From the NCBI GenBank assembly GCA_034112325.1, contig JAWUVO010000094.1, forward strand, positions 1-18,540: a DNA stretch of 18,540 bases. The letters are read 5' to 3'. This document shows positions 5,852 through 13,869 of this stretch, one piece after another. The notes beneath the pieces are model-generated. The model saw only the letters and a program-made list of their open reading frames with translations, was not told where the DNA came from and made no database searches. Source of the stretch: Bermanella sp034112325. Lineage in GTDB: Bacteria; Pseudomonadota; Gammaproteobacteria; Pseudomonadales; Oceanobacteraceae. A program made the translations under genes and the position numbers. Numbering within the stretch: the stretch's first letter is position 1; each line of letters begins with the position of its first letter.

Positions 5852-6868
5852 TTAAGCTGTATTTTCACTAATGCATTGCTGTACAAAATGCTTCAGCTCT
5901 AACGGGGTTTTTAGTTTTTTAGCTAACTTAAAAAATTCATTGGCTTCTTCATACCTAAACTTCATAAAGGTAACCCACTGTTTTATTTTTCCTTGCACAC
6001 GGGTTTTATCTCCGTTCACCGACATATCTTCGATCATCCACAATAAATCATCAAGTCTTTCAGGCCACTGGCTTTCAGGATGATTTATTCCGCTTTCAAA
6101 TTGTTTGATTTGTCTCGCTAGTTTAGGGTTTGCCACTGCACCGCGCCCCAGCATTATATTGTCACAATTACTTTCTTTTTTGCAGGTTTTGTAATCGTCT
6201 AATGTCCAGATCTCGCCATTTGCGATGATCGGAAGTGACACATGTTCTTTTATGCGTGCGATATAATGCCAGTGGGCTGGTGGTTTATAGCCTTCGGTTT
6301 TGGTGCGGGCGTGAATACACAGGTGGCTTACACCAGCATTCTCAATAGCTTGAGCATTTTCAAAAGCCAGTGACTTGTCTTCATAACCAAGGCGCATTTT
6401 AGCGGTTAGCGGCGTGCTGGCCGGCATGGCTTTTCGAATGCTGCTCAGCAGGTTGTGTATTTCATCTGGGAATTGCAGTAGTAGCGACCCGCCATAGCTT
6501 TCACCGCACTTGTTGACTTTGTTTTCTGCATCTTGGCCAAAGTTCATGCTCTTTTGAGCGTTACGTACAAACATTGGGCAGCCAAAATTAATATCTACAC
6601 TGGGCGCACCTAATTCAGCGGCACGGCATGCATTGTCTGTCATGGCTGCTACATCGTTGCCTAATAGCTGTAAGTGAACAGGGGTGCCTGATGGGGTTTT
6701 CCAGTCATTAGTAAATTCAGGACAAATGCGATGAAATGCTTTTTCAGGCAGCAACTGATTGGTGACCCTTAAAAACTCGGTGACACAATGGTCAAACCCA
6801 TTGTCGCGAGTCAGCAGGTGCCGCATGTGTTCATCAACAAGACCTTCCATGGGGGCTAAAGCAAGCAT
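5852..6868 (-). CDS. dusC: tRNA-dihydrouridine synthase C (DusC) with altered active-site loop
   Basis: This 338-residue FMN enzyme reduces uridine to dihydrouridine in the tRNA D loop (position 16 for DusC). It opens with LALAPMEGLVD, then TEFLRV (30-35), FHRICPE (45-51), QLLGND (67-72), DINFGCP (92-98, catalytic Cys97), KMRLGYED, HARTKTEGY, IIANGEIW and MLGRGAVANP, all DusC-type. In E. coli DusC about 12 residues lie between GCP and the next LL; here there are about 30, with VNKCGESYGGSLL retained at the end. This looks like an ~18-residue in-frame insertion in the catalytic loop (about 6509-6574). It is not a frameshift, because the flanks stay conserved in one frame. AGGAGG lies 9 bases before the ATG. 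The gene is convergent with the DCC gene. Confidence 0.9.
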   Translation of the reverse strand: MLALAPMEGLVDEHMRHLLTRDNGFDHCVTEFLRVTNQLLPEKAFHRICPEFTNDWKTPSGTPVHLQLLGNDVAAMTDNACRAAELGAPSVDINFGCPMFVRNAQKSMNFGQDAENKVNKCGESYGGSLLLQFPDEIHNLLSSIRKAMPASTPLTAKMRLGYEDKSLAFENAQAIENAGVSHLCIHARTKTEGYKPPAHWHYIARIKEHVSLPIIANGEIWTLDDYKTCKKESNCDNIMLGRGAVANPKLARQIKQFESGINHPESQWPERLDDLLWMIEDMSVNGDKTRVQGKIKQWVTFMKFRYEEANEFFKLAKKLKTPLELKHFVQQCISENTA

Positions 6869-7213
6869 TAACTGTCCCTCCTATGGTTTCAGATTGATGC
6901 AATATTAATAGCATTAACATGCCATTAATATCTGTTTTATATGAGCGGCGCAGTTTACCTCAATCCTCTCGCAAAAGTGTATTTTTTGTTAATATGGAAA
7001 GCAGTCAAAATGCGCTTAAATTTGCTTAAAACCAATGTTTACAGTACATTAGCGCGACAATTTGTCTATATTGTTTAAGTTTTAGACAAAACAATGAATT
7101 TGATTATTTTATAATCATTAGCTGGTATTCTTTTATCATATAGTCATTAATTTACGTGACTAAATAATACTAGAATGTTGGAACCGTTTGTTAACGAAAA
7201 GGAGTGGATGTTT
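6869..7213. promoter_or_regulatory. Divergent intergenic region between dusC and the oad operon
   Basis: About 345 bases, strongly AT-rich, with no coding frame I trust. It must hold promoters for leftward dusC and rightward oadGAB. A TATAAT (7110-7115) is a candidate -10 for oad but lacks a -35 at normal spacing. Two interleaved inverted repeats lie just upstream: TTGTCTA (7062-7068) with TAGACAA (7083-7089), and ATTGTTT (7070-7076) with AAACAAT (7089-7095). The region ends with AAGGAG (7199-7204), the oadG ribosome-binding site. Confidence 0.4.
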
Positions 7214-7513
7214 ATGTCCATGGATCTTGCTGATGCACCCGCTGCCACTGAAATAGTGTTAAGCGCTGCTGAGAAAGCTGAAATTTTAGCTAATGGCCTT
7301 GGGTTGATGGGGTTTGGCATGGGTACGGTTTTCGTATTCTTGGTCATTTTGATTATTGCCGTGACTCTAATGTCTAAATTTGTAGCCAAGTACTTACCTA
7401 GTGCACCTATCGCACCAGCTAAGCCAAAGGTGCAACCAGGGCAAGGGGTCGACCCACAGCTATTGAATGTTTTAGCTGCAGCCGTCAAAGAGCACCGCGC
7501 TCGCCAAAAGTAA
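7214..7513 (+). CDS. oadG: Oxaloacetate decarboxylase gamma subunit
   Basis: A 99-residue membrane-anchored subunit of the sodium-pumping oxaloacetate decarboxylase, which holds the alpha subunit to the beta channel. One transmembrane helix spans about 29-53 (GLGLMGFGMGTVFVFLVILIIAV), followed by a Pro/Ala-rich linker (62-75) and a basic C-terminal helix ending in AAVKEHRARQK, as is usual for OadG. The frame is open back to 7175, but AAGGAG at 7199-7204 is 9 bases before ATG 7214, so I start there; ATG 7208 is too close to it. First gene of oadGAB; oadA begins 50 bases after its stop. Confidence 0.9.
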   Translation: MSMDLADAPAATEIVLSAAEKAEILANGLGLMGFGMGTVFVFLVILIIAVTLMSKFVAKYLPSAPIAPAKPKVQPGQGVDPQLLNVLAAAVKEHRARQK

Positions 7514-7563
7514 GCGCGTACTCATTAAACGAACAACGATAATACTTATAAAGGCCATTACAA

Positions 7564-9336
7564 ATGACCGTGACTAAAAAATTAGGCATTACTGACGTCG
7601 TATTACGCGATGCTCACCAATCATTATTCGCGACTCGCATGCGCATTGACGACATGCTACCTATCGCTGAAAAATTAGATCAAGTAGGTTATTGGTCTTT
7701 AGAGTCATGGGGCGGTGCGACTTTTGATTCATGCATTCGTTTCTTAGGCGAAGATCCTTGGGATCGTATCCGAGCTTTTAAACAAGCCATGCCAAATACA
7801 CCACAGCAAATGCTTCTGCGTGGTCAAAATCTTTTAGGTTACCGTCATTATGCCGATGACGTAGTAGAAAAATTTGTTGAACGTGCGGCTACTAATGGCG
7901 TTGACGTTTTCCGTATATTTGACGCAATGAACGACCCGCGTAATCTTGAAACTGCGATTAAAGCGGTTAAAAAACAAGGTAAGCATGCGCAAGGCACACT
8001 TTCTTATACTACCTCTCCTGTACACAACATGGACGCTTGGTTAGGTCTTGCTAAGCAAATTGAAGATCTAGGTGTTGATTCTATCGCCATTAAAGACATG
8101 GCCGGTATTATTAACCCATACGAAGTATTTGAACTGGTTTCTCGTCTTAAGAAAGAAACTGATCTTGAAGTTCAGCTTCATTGCCACGCCACAGCGGGCA
8201 TGTCAGATATGGCTATCTTAAAAGCAATTGAAGCGGGTGTTGACCGAGTTGATACCGCTATCTCTTCAATGTCTGGTACTTACGGCCACTCTGCAACTGA
8301 AACAGTTGTAGCGGCTATGAAAGGTACTGAACGTGACACAGGTCTAGACCTAACGTTGCTTGAAGAAATTTCGGCTTACTTCCGTGAAGTACGTAAAAAA
8401 TACTCTAAATACGAAGGCGCACTACGTGGCACCGATTCTCGTATCTTAGTGGCTCAAGTACCTGGTGGCATGTTAACAAACATGGAAAACCAATTACGTG
8501 AGCAAGGCGCTTCAGACAAGTTTGATGAAGTGTTATTAGAAATTCCACGTGTACGTGCGGACCTTGGACATATTCCACTGGTAACGCCAACGTCTCAAAT
8601 CGTAGGTACTCAAGCGGTACTTAACGTATTAACAGGCGAACGTTACAAGTCTATATCTAAAGAGACTCAAGGCATTCTTAAAGGTGAATACGGTGCAGCT
8701 CCTGCTCCAATGAACGCTGAACTTCAAGCTCGTGTTTTAGATGGTGCTGAAGTAATTACTTGTCGCCCTGCTGATTTGATCGACAACGAAATGGATCAAA
8801 TTATTGCTGATGTTGACGCACTGGCTAAAGAAAAAGGCTTTAAACTTGCCGCTGATAAAATCGACGATGCGTTAACTTATGCCTTGTTCCCACAAGTTGC
8901 ACCAAAGTTCTTAGAAAACCGTGGTAACCCAGATGCGTTCGAGCCTGCTCCTAAAGGCAGTGCTGAAGATACATTCACCATTAACGTAGACGGCAACGAA
9001 TACGTAGTGAAAGTAGACGACGGCGGTGATGTTACTAATCTTGCTCCTGTGAATGGTGCTCCATTATCTTTTGGTGGTGCAGCCAGTCCAGCGGCTGGTG
9101 CAGCTCCAGTAGCAGTGGGTGATGGCGAACCAGTTAATGCTCCTTTGGCAGGTAATATCTGGAAAGTTTTAGTACAAGCTGGCGATCAAGTTGCTGAAGG
9201 CGATGTGATTGTTATTCTTGAAGCCATGAAAATGGAAACTGAAATCCGCGCCTCGAAAGCTGGCACCGTTGGTAGTGTGTCTACCAAAGCTGGTGATATA
9301 GTTGTGGTTGGCGACGTACTGCTAACAATCGCGTAA
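7564..9336 (+). CDS. oadA: Oxaloacetate decarboxylase alpha subunit (biotin-dependent carboxyltransferase)
   Basis: A 590-residue cytoplasmic subunit that moves CO2 from oxaloacetate to biotin. The carboxyltransferase barrel is N-terminal: LRDAHQS (14-20, metal ligand Asp16), IKDMAG (176-181) with Lys177, and the metal-binding HCHATAG (206-212). A conserved carboxylase domain follows to about 450. A Gly/Ala/Pro linker (about 500-525) leads to the biotinyl domain, with the biotin-attachment lysine Lys556 in EAMKMET. AAAGG lies upstream of the ATG. OadA resembles the pyruvate carboxylase B subunit, but the adjoining oadG and oadB settle the assignment. The pump couples decarboxylation to sodium export. 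Confidence 0.96.
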   Translation: MTVTKKLGITDVVLRDAHQSLFATRMRIDDMLPIAEKLDQVGYWSLESWGGATFDSCIRFLGEDPWDRIRAFKQAMPNTPQQMLLRGQNLLGYRHYADDVVEKFVERAATNGVDVFRIFDAMNDPRNLETAIKAVKKQGKHAQGTLSYTTSPVHNMDAWLGLAKQIEDLGVDSIAIKDMAGIINPYEVFELVSRLKKETDLEVQLHCHATAGMSDMAILKAIEAGVDRVDTAISSMSGTYGHSATETVVAAMKGTERDTGLDLTLLEEISAYFREVRKKYSKYEGALRGTDSRILVAQVPGGMLTNMENQLREQGASDKFDEVLLEIPRVRADLGHIPLVTPTSQIVGTQAVLNVLTGERYKSISKETQGILKGEYGAAPAPMNAELQARVLDGAEVITCRPADLIDNEMDQIIADVDALAKEKGFKLAADKIDDALTYALFPQVAPKFLENRGNPDAFEPAPKGSAEDTFTINVDGNEYVVKVDDGGDVTNLAPVNGAPLSFGGAASPAAGAAPVAVGDGEPVNAPLAGNIWKVLVQAGDQVAEGDVIVILEAMKMETEIRASKAGTVGSVSTKAGDIVVVGDVLLTIA

Positions 9337-9346
9337 GGAGTACGTT

Positions 9347-10513
9347 GTGGAAAAGTTAAATAAACTAGTAATGGATTCTGGACTTGCTCAAATGGAGTGG
9401 GGCCAGGCGCTAATGATAGCAGTGGGTTTACTACTGTTATTCTTAGCTATTAAAAAAGGCTTTGAGCCACTATTGCTGCTACCAATTGGTATTGGTGCTA
9501 TTTTTGTAAACATTCCAGGTGCAGGTTTTTATGCTGCGCCAGTTTACGATGCGGTTGGTCACTTAGACTCGCCAGCTGGCTTACTGTATTACATTTACAA
9601 CATGGGTATCGCAACGGGCATGTTCCCACTGATGATATTTATGGGTGTAGGCGCAATGACCGACTTTGGTCCATTACTGGCTAACCCTAAAACATTGTTA
9701 TTAGGTGCGGCGGCTCAGTTTGGTATTTTTGGTACAGTATTAGGTGCTGTCTTAATGAACCATTACGGCATTATGCCCTTCACCTTAGAAGAAGCAGCGG
9801 CCATTGGTATTATTGGTGGAGCAGATGGACCAACGTCTATCTTTGTTGCAACCAATTTAGCGCCTCATCTATTAGGTGCCATCGCGGTAGCGGCTTATTC
9901 ATATATGGCACTTGTGCCAGTGATTCAACCACCAATTATGCGTGCACTGACTAACGATGACGAACGTAAGATTAAAATGGAACAGCTTAGAGTAGTAAGC
10001 CAGACCGAAAAAATCTTATTCCCAATTATTGTTTTAGTTCTTGTGGGCCTAGCCCTTCCTTCAGCAGCGCCTTTATTAGGCATGTTCTGCTTGGGTAACT
10101 TAATGAAAGAGTCTGGTGTGGTAGATCGTTTAAGCGATACTGTGCAAAACTCGTTAATCAACATTGTAACCATAATGCTTGGTTTAGGTGTTGGCTCTAA
10201 GCTTTCGGCTGAAGAGTTCTTAAACATTAAAACTTTTGGCATATTGATCCTTGGTCTAGTGGCGTTTTGTGTAGGTACTGCATGTGGCGTATTAATGGCT
10301 AAGTTCATGAACTTATTCCTAAAAACTAAGCTTAACCCGTTAATCGGTTCGGCTGGTGTTTCAGCGGTACCAATGGCGGCACGTGTATCTAACAAAGTTG
10401 GTTTAGAATACAACCAGCAAAACTTCTTGTTAATGCATGCGATGGGTCCAAACGTGGCGGGGGTTGTTGGTTCAGCCGTTGCGGCGGGTGTTATGCTTTC
10501 TTACCTTGGCTAG
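9347..10513 (+). CDS. oadB: Oxaloacetate decarboxylase beta subunit (sodium pump channel)
   Basis: A 388-residue integral membrane subunit with many hydrophobic segments. It decarboxylates carboxybiotin and exports sodium ions. The signature IIGGADGPTSIFVA (155-168) includes Asp160, which corresponds to the sodium-binding aspartate of Klebsiella OadB. Later conserved stretches are MLGLGVGSKLSAEEFL and GSAGVSAVPMAARV. The start is GTG, with GGAG 6 bases upstream in the sequence just after the oadA stop, so translation is probably coupled. The protein is shorter than the ~433-residue Klebsiella form but within the range of other OadB/GcdB proteins. Confidence 0.95.
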   Translation: MEKLNKLVMDSGLAQMEWGQALMIAVGLLLLFLAIKKGFEPLLLLPIGIGAIFVNIPGAGFYAAPVYDAVGHLDSPAGLLYYIYNMGIATGMFPLMIFMGVGAMTDFGPLLANPKTLLLGAAAQFGIFGTVLGAVLMNHYGIMPFTLEEAAAIGIIGGADGPTSIFVATNLAPHLLGAIAVAAYSYMALVPVIQPPIMRALTNDDERKIKMEQLRVVSQTEKILFPIIVLVLVGLALPSAAPLLGMFCLGNLMKESGVVDRLSDTVQNSLINIVTIMLGLGVGSKLSAEEFLNIKTFGILILGLVAFCVGTACGVLMAKFMNLFLKTKLNPLIGSAGVSAVPMAARVSNKVGLEYNQQNFLLMHAMGPNVAGVVGSAVAAGVMLSYLG

Positions 10514-10536
10514 ATCTTGGTAAAAAAAGAAACACT

Positions 10537-10571
10537 AAAAAGCCTCACTATGAAAATAGTGGGGCTTTTTT
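10537..10571. terminator. Two-way rho-independent terminator after oadB
   Basis: AAAAAGCCTCACTA pairs with TAGTGGGGCTTTTT around TGAAAA with one wobble. T runs flank the stem on both strands, so it can end oadGAB rightward and transcripts of the convergent secreted-protein gene leftward. Confidence 0.85.
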
Positions 10572-10692
10572 GTGTGCTGAAAACATTCTCTTCTACTCGC
10601 GAATACGGGTATCTATTGTACGTTTACAAATACCAAAATGGATACCAGATAGCTCGTTCCTCACTTCTGGTAAGACGGTTATTATTGAAAAC
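10572..10692. other. Short intergenic region between convergent genes
   Basis: Between the two-way terminator and the stop of the secreted-protein gene, the only structure seen is a loose inverted repeat, GGTATC (near 10607) with GATACC (near 10640). No gene is supported. Confidence 0.3.
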
Positions 10693-11760
10693 TTAAAAAC
10701 TTGCAGCCACCCGAGCAAATAAGCCGTAAGTCAAGACTAGCGAATCGCTGAATAATTCAGCATCAGCTCCTGATCCGTATTCAACTTCAGCTTCAAATAT
10801 GTGTATGGTTGTTGTGCCTTCTACCCCTAAGTTAAATCCAACAATGACTGACTCAAACGGAAATGTCATTTGATAGCCGGTAGCATAGGTAATTTTAGAG
10901 GAAAGAAAAGAAGTCGATTTGGCAACCACCAAGGTAGTGCCTTCACCAGCGCGTCCTCTTGATGCCGCTATTTGTTCAGTTGCCAAGGCATAATCCTCAG
11001 ACACCTTATCTCCAGGTGTATAAACGGCAAAACCCGTCATTGCATCAATACCAAAAAAGAAGCCAGAATCCATTTTGTTAGTCGCTTCAACATATTCGAA
11101 TGAATTTTTTAATGGATCAAGACGCGACCATAAACCTAGGTGTTCAATGGTGCCTTCAGCATCAATGGCTTGAGTCGGGTAAGAACCTTCAGGGTGATAG
11201 TTTTCAAATTCACCAGTGTTAGGGTTGCGGCCAAACTCATATGTTTGGTATGTGTTAACTGAAAGCAGTATGGGAGAGATTACTTTAGAATATCCAAGAC
11301 CAACGGAGGTGCCATCGTCTTTACTCCAAGCTAAGCCTAAGAACGATGATTCGCCTTCAAATGTTTGCTGAGACGGCAGCAATGTTTGAAATAATTCATC
11401 GGGTTCTTGCTCACCAGGCAGCCTAGCCTCATCAGTGGGTGTAAAGCGGCCTTTTACGCTGCCTGAGCTGGCAACCAATATGGTACCTCCCCAATCAAAT
11501 AACGCTTTCATTTCGTCAAATTCATTATCCGCATTCAGTAAGCCGGATACCTGTATTGAAAATGCTTTGTTATCAGGGCTTTGATACAGGATTTCACGAA
11601 AAGTAGAGCTTTCAAAATCAAGGCTGCCAGAGGGAAAAACACTGTCGTCGTCAAAAACAGGCGTCATTTGTGTTTGTTTAAGCGAGATAAACTGCTGATC
11701 TAAGGCATGGCTAGCATAGCTAGAGCATAAGAGGCTGATGAAAAGCGTATTTCTTAACAT
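10693..11760 (-). CDS. Unrecognised secreted or outer-membrane protein
   Basis: I do not recognise this 355-residue protein. It begins with a Sec signal peptide, MLRNTLFISLLCSSYASHA, with a probable cut after SHA (19) or close by. The mature part is acidic, rich in Gly, Ser, Thr and Phe, has no cysteine, and shows alternating hydrophobic/polar stretches such as SFLGLAWSKDDGTSVGLGYSKV. It ends in Phe (YGLFARVAASF), the typical last residue of outer-membrane beta-barrels, so an outer-membrane or cell-surface location is plausible. AGGTGA lies about 4 bases before the ATG. It is convergent with oadB and divergent from the small gene at 12005. No function is proposed. Confidence 0.8.
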   Translation of the reverse strand: MLRNTLFISLLCSSYASHALDQQFISLKQTQMTPVFDDDSVFPSGSLDFESSTFREILYQSPDNKAFSIQVSGLLNADNEFDEMKALFDWGGTILVASSGSVKGRFTPTDEARLPGEQEPDELFQTLLPSQQTFEGESSFLGLAWSKDDGTSVGLGYSKVISPILLSVNTYQTYEFGRNPNTGEFENYHPEGSYPTQAIDAEGTIEHLGLWSRLDPLKNSFEYVEATNKMDSGFFFGIDAMTGFAVYTPGDKVSEDYALATEQIAASRGRAGEGTTLVVAKSTSFLSSKITYATGYQMTFPFESVIVGFNLGVEGTTTIHIFEAEVEYGSGADAELFSDSLVLTYGLFARVAASF

Positions 11761-12004
11761 GAGGTCACCTAGGGGTTTTTAACTAGACTATTTTATTATT
11801 CCTAATTCGGCAAGTAAGGCTTTAATTTATGCCGCTACTTATGCACTGATGACACGGCGATTTAGGCAAACTATAACCCGATGTTGTTACATAAGAATAC
11901 AAAATCCCTCTATAACTCCTACCTTCCTTGACTGTGTATCCTTAAAAACCTGTTTTAATTAAAATTAAGGGTGTGACCCAGTTCACATTTAAAAGGGGGT
12001 TATC
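11761..12004. other. Divergent intergenic region
   Basis: It carries the CRP/Vfr-type site and promoters for the leftward secreted-protein gene and the rightward small gene. No coding frame is supported in it. An AT-rich TTTTAATTAAAATT (11953-11966) lies just before the CRP site. Confidence 0.4.
11972..11987. promoter_or_regulatory. Perfect CRP/Vfr-type binding site
   Basis: TGTGA-CCCAGT-TCACA has both CRP half-sites intact with the canonical 6-base spacer, and AGTTCACAT at its right side also fits the Pseudomonas Vfr consensus. It ends 17 bases before the ATG at 12005. A weak promoter, TTGACT (11928-11933) with a poor AT-rich -10, lies upstream. The site would then fall in the transcribed leader, suggesting repression, unless it serves another promoter. 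Confidence 0.55.
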
Positions 12005-12460
12005 ATGAAGTCCATTAAACAGTTTCAAAACAATCAGCAGCGTATTTTTGCCAGTGTAGTGCATGAAACTCAGCAAGGGCTGTTAATGGATGTGTGGAAT
12101 GGGCAAGCTCAATCTGTAGAGGAGTTAGAGTTGGTAGTGAATTACAGCTTGAAGAGTATTCAAGATTATCAGTTATCAAGCTGGTTAAGTGATGTGGACA
12201 AATTAGAGGCCTTTTTTGACTTTAACGCAGAGGCGGCGGCTAAATCACTGAAAAATAAATTGAAAGGTTCCAGTCTGCGTAAATTTGCATTTATACATCG
12301 TTCAAATAAACAGTTGCATAGTCATAGCCTCGATCGCTTAATTGCTATTTTTATCGACGCTGGAATTGAAGTGAAAATGTGCGCGTCGTCGTTGATTGCA
12401 ATGAGATGGCTGTTAATGCCTACATTAATGGAAAAAGGTAAACCTTCATTAGATGTGTGA
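12005..12460 (+). CDS. Unrecognised small cytoplasmic protein, possibly STAS/SpoIIAA-like
   Basis: A 151-residue soluble protein without signal peptide or membrane helix. Its layout, with a strand-like LLMDVWNG near 27-34, a helix at 38-55, SSWLSDVDKLEAF (58-70), a second helix, a strand KFAFIHRS (93-100), then LDRLIAIFIDAGIEVKMCAS, resembles small STAS/SpoIIAA-like domains. The resemblance is in pattern only; I see no defining catalytic motif. AAAGGGGG lies about 6 bases before the ATG and a perfect CRP-type site just before that. The downstream three-gene operon is on the same strand but 167 bases away behind a hairpin, so membership of that operon is doubtful. Confidence 0.7.
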   Translation: MKSIKQFQNNQQRIFASVVHETQQGLLMDVWNGQAQSVEELELVVNYSLKSIQDYQLSSWLSDVDKLEAFFDFNAEAAAKSLKNKLKGSSLRKFAFIHRSNKQLHSHSLDRLIAIFIDAGIEVKMCASSLIAMRWLLMPTLMEKGKPSLDV

Positions 12461-12575
12461 CGTTATATGTTGTCTGAATGTAGTCTGATTGCGCCCGTTT
12501 AAGCCAGCCAGCAGGCGAGATAACAGCCGCTGGTCTAATATAAGTAAGAGCGTCTGTGATGGCGAAAAATAATAA

Positions 12576-12611
12576 TAATTACTTTGGTTTGGGGTAGGAC
12601 CACAGTAATTA
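12576..12611 (+). promoter_or_regulatory. Inverted repeat just upstream of the Zorya-like operon
   Basis: TAATTACTTTGGT (12576-12588) and ACCACAGTAATTA (12599-12611) pair at 12 of 13 positions around the 10-base loop TTGGGGTAGG. No T run follows, so it is not a terminator. It ends 16 bases before the ATG at 12628, next to a weak GGAT ribosome-binding site. It could be an operator or a translation-control hairpin. Confidence 0.5.
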
Positions 12612-12627
12612 AGTTTGGATCACCTAT

Positions 12628-13869
12628 ATGTCCAATTTTGTACTGCAATTTTCACCGTGGACACTGATTCTGATTGGAATTATTTTAGTGTTAACTGTGT
12701 ATTTCCAATTCTTCAAATATAATTCTCGTACCGCAGAAGCGGCGCCGACCATTTTAACCAGCATTGGTATTTTTGGTACGTTTCTAGGTGTTGCATTAGG
12801 CCTTACCGATTTTGATACTGCTAATCTTCAAGAAAGTGTGCCGCTATTATTAGGTGGCTTAAAAACCGCTTTTTGGTCATCCATAGCCGGATTATTGGGC
12901 GCGCTAAGCATAAAAGGTCGCGCTATTATGGATGCCACACATGGTAAGGCCAGTAATACGCGCACCGCCAGCATTGACGATTTACATAACGCCATGGTTA
13001 AAATTCATCAATCTCTATCTGAAAAAGATCAAACGTTGATTGCAGAGCTATCGCTTATGCGCTTAGAAAGTCAGCAGCACAGTAGTAATTTAATCGCTGC
13101 CATGGGTCAGTATCAAACTGAAATGGTAGAGGCTAACACCAAGGCATTAATCGAAGCACTGGGCGCAGTTATGCGCGACTTTAATACTAAAATTGATGAG
13201 CAGTATGGCGACAACTTTAAGCGCTTAAATGAGAGCGTGGGTAAAATGCTGGAATGGCAAAAAGAATACAAACAGCAATTGGTTGAGCTTGCCGATAATC
13301 AAAAAACTATTGGCCTTTCAATGAAAGATGCCTCATCGGCATTTGAGAACATGGTTAAGCATGCTGAGTCATTTAATGGCATCAGCGAAAGCTTAGGCAA
13401 TATGTTGCAAGGAATGAATACTCAACGAGATGTACTTGATCAACACTTGTCTGGATTGGCTAGGTTAGTAAGTGAAGCGGGCGCAGGCTTGCCTCAGTTA
13501 GAAGAGCGTATTACATTTTTAACAACAGGTATGGGTGAAACACTTATTCAATATAATGATCGTATGGAGAATATGTTAGAAAAAACTACTACCAGTATGG
13601 ATAATACCACTAAAAATTTAACCCAAACATTACAGTCTTCTTATAGTGATGCATTTGCTCAACTAGATAATAAAATTATTCTAACGCTCACTCAAACCGA
13701 CAAACAAATAGCAAAATTAGATGCTTCGTTAGAGCAAGAATTGAATAAATCTTTGAAAACAATGGGCGAACAGCTGGCGGCTTTAAGTGAAAAGTTTGTA
13801 CAAGATTACAGCCCTCTTACCGAGCGTTTACATGAATTGGTTAACCTAGCTAACAACAAGGAAAACTAA
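12628..13869 (+). CDS. MotA/TolQ/ExbB-family stator subunit with long helical tail, ZorA-like
   Basis: A 413-residue inner-membrane protein. Three predicted membrane helices lie at about 11-29, 40-58 and 73-95. The second and third carry the channel segments PTILTSIGIFGTFLGVALGL (40-59) and LLGGLKTAFWSSIAGLLGA (74-92), with small and hydroxyl residues as in ZorA and other MotA/ExbB-type proton channels. From about 110 to the end the protein is an almost continuous Gln/Glu/Lys/Leu-rich helix or coiled coil of ~300 residues, as in the intracellular tail of ZorA. The start has only a weak GGAT 7 bases upstream. The next gene starts at the base after its stop, with AAGGA inside the end of this gene, so translation is coupled. 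A general TolQ/ExbB role is less likely because no tolA or tonB accompanies it. Confidence 0.85.
   Translation: MSNFVLQFSPWTLILIGIILVLTVYFQFFKYNSRTAEAAPTILTSIGIFGTFLGVALGLTDFDTANLQESVPLLLGGLKTAFWSSIAGLLGALSIKGRAIMDATHGKASNTRTASIDDLHNAMVKIHQSLSEKDQTLIAELSLMRLESQQHSSNLIAAMGQYQTEMVEANTKALIEALGAVMRDFNTKIDEQYGDNFKRLNESVGKMLEWQKEYKQQLVELADNQKTIGLSMKDASSAFENMVKHAESFNGISESLGNMLQGMNTQRDVLDQHLSGLARLVSEAGAGLPQLEERITFLTTGMGETLIQYNDRMENMLEKTTTSMDNTTKNLTQTLQSSYSDAFAQLDNKIILTLTQTDKQIAKLDASLEQELNKSLKTMGEQLAALSEKFVQDYSPLTERLHELVNLANNKEN

Noticed and set aside
9925..10413. 162-residue leftward frame opposite oadB
   Set aside because: Antisense shadow of a well-supported gene, with no signal of its own.
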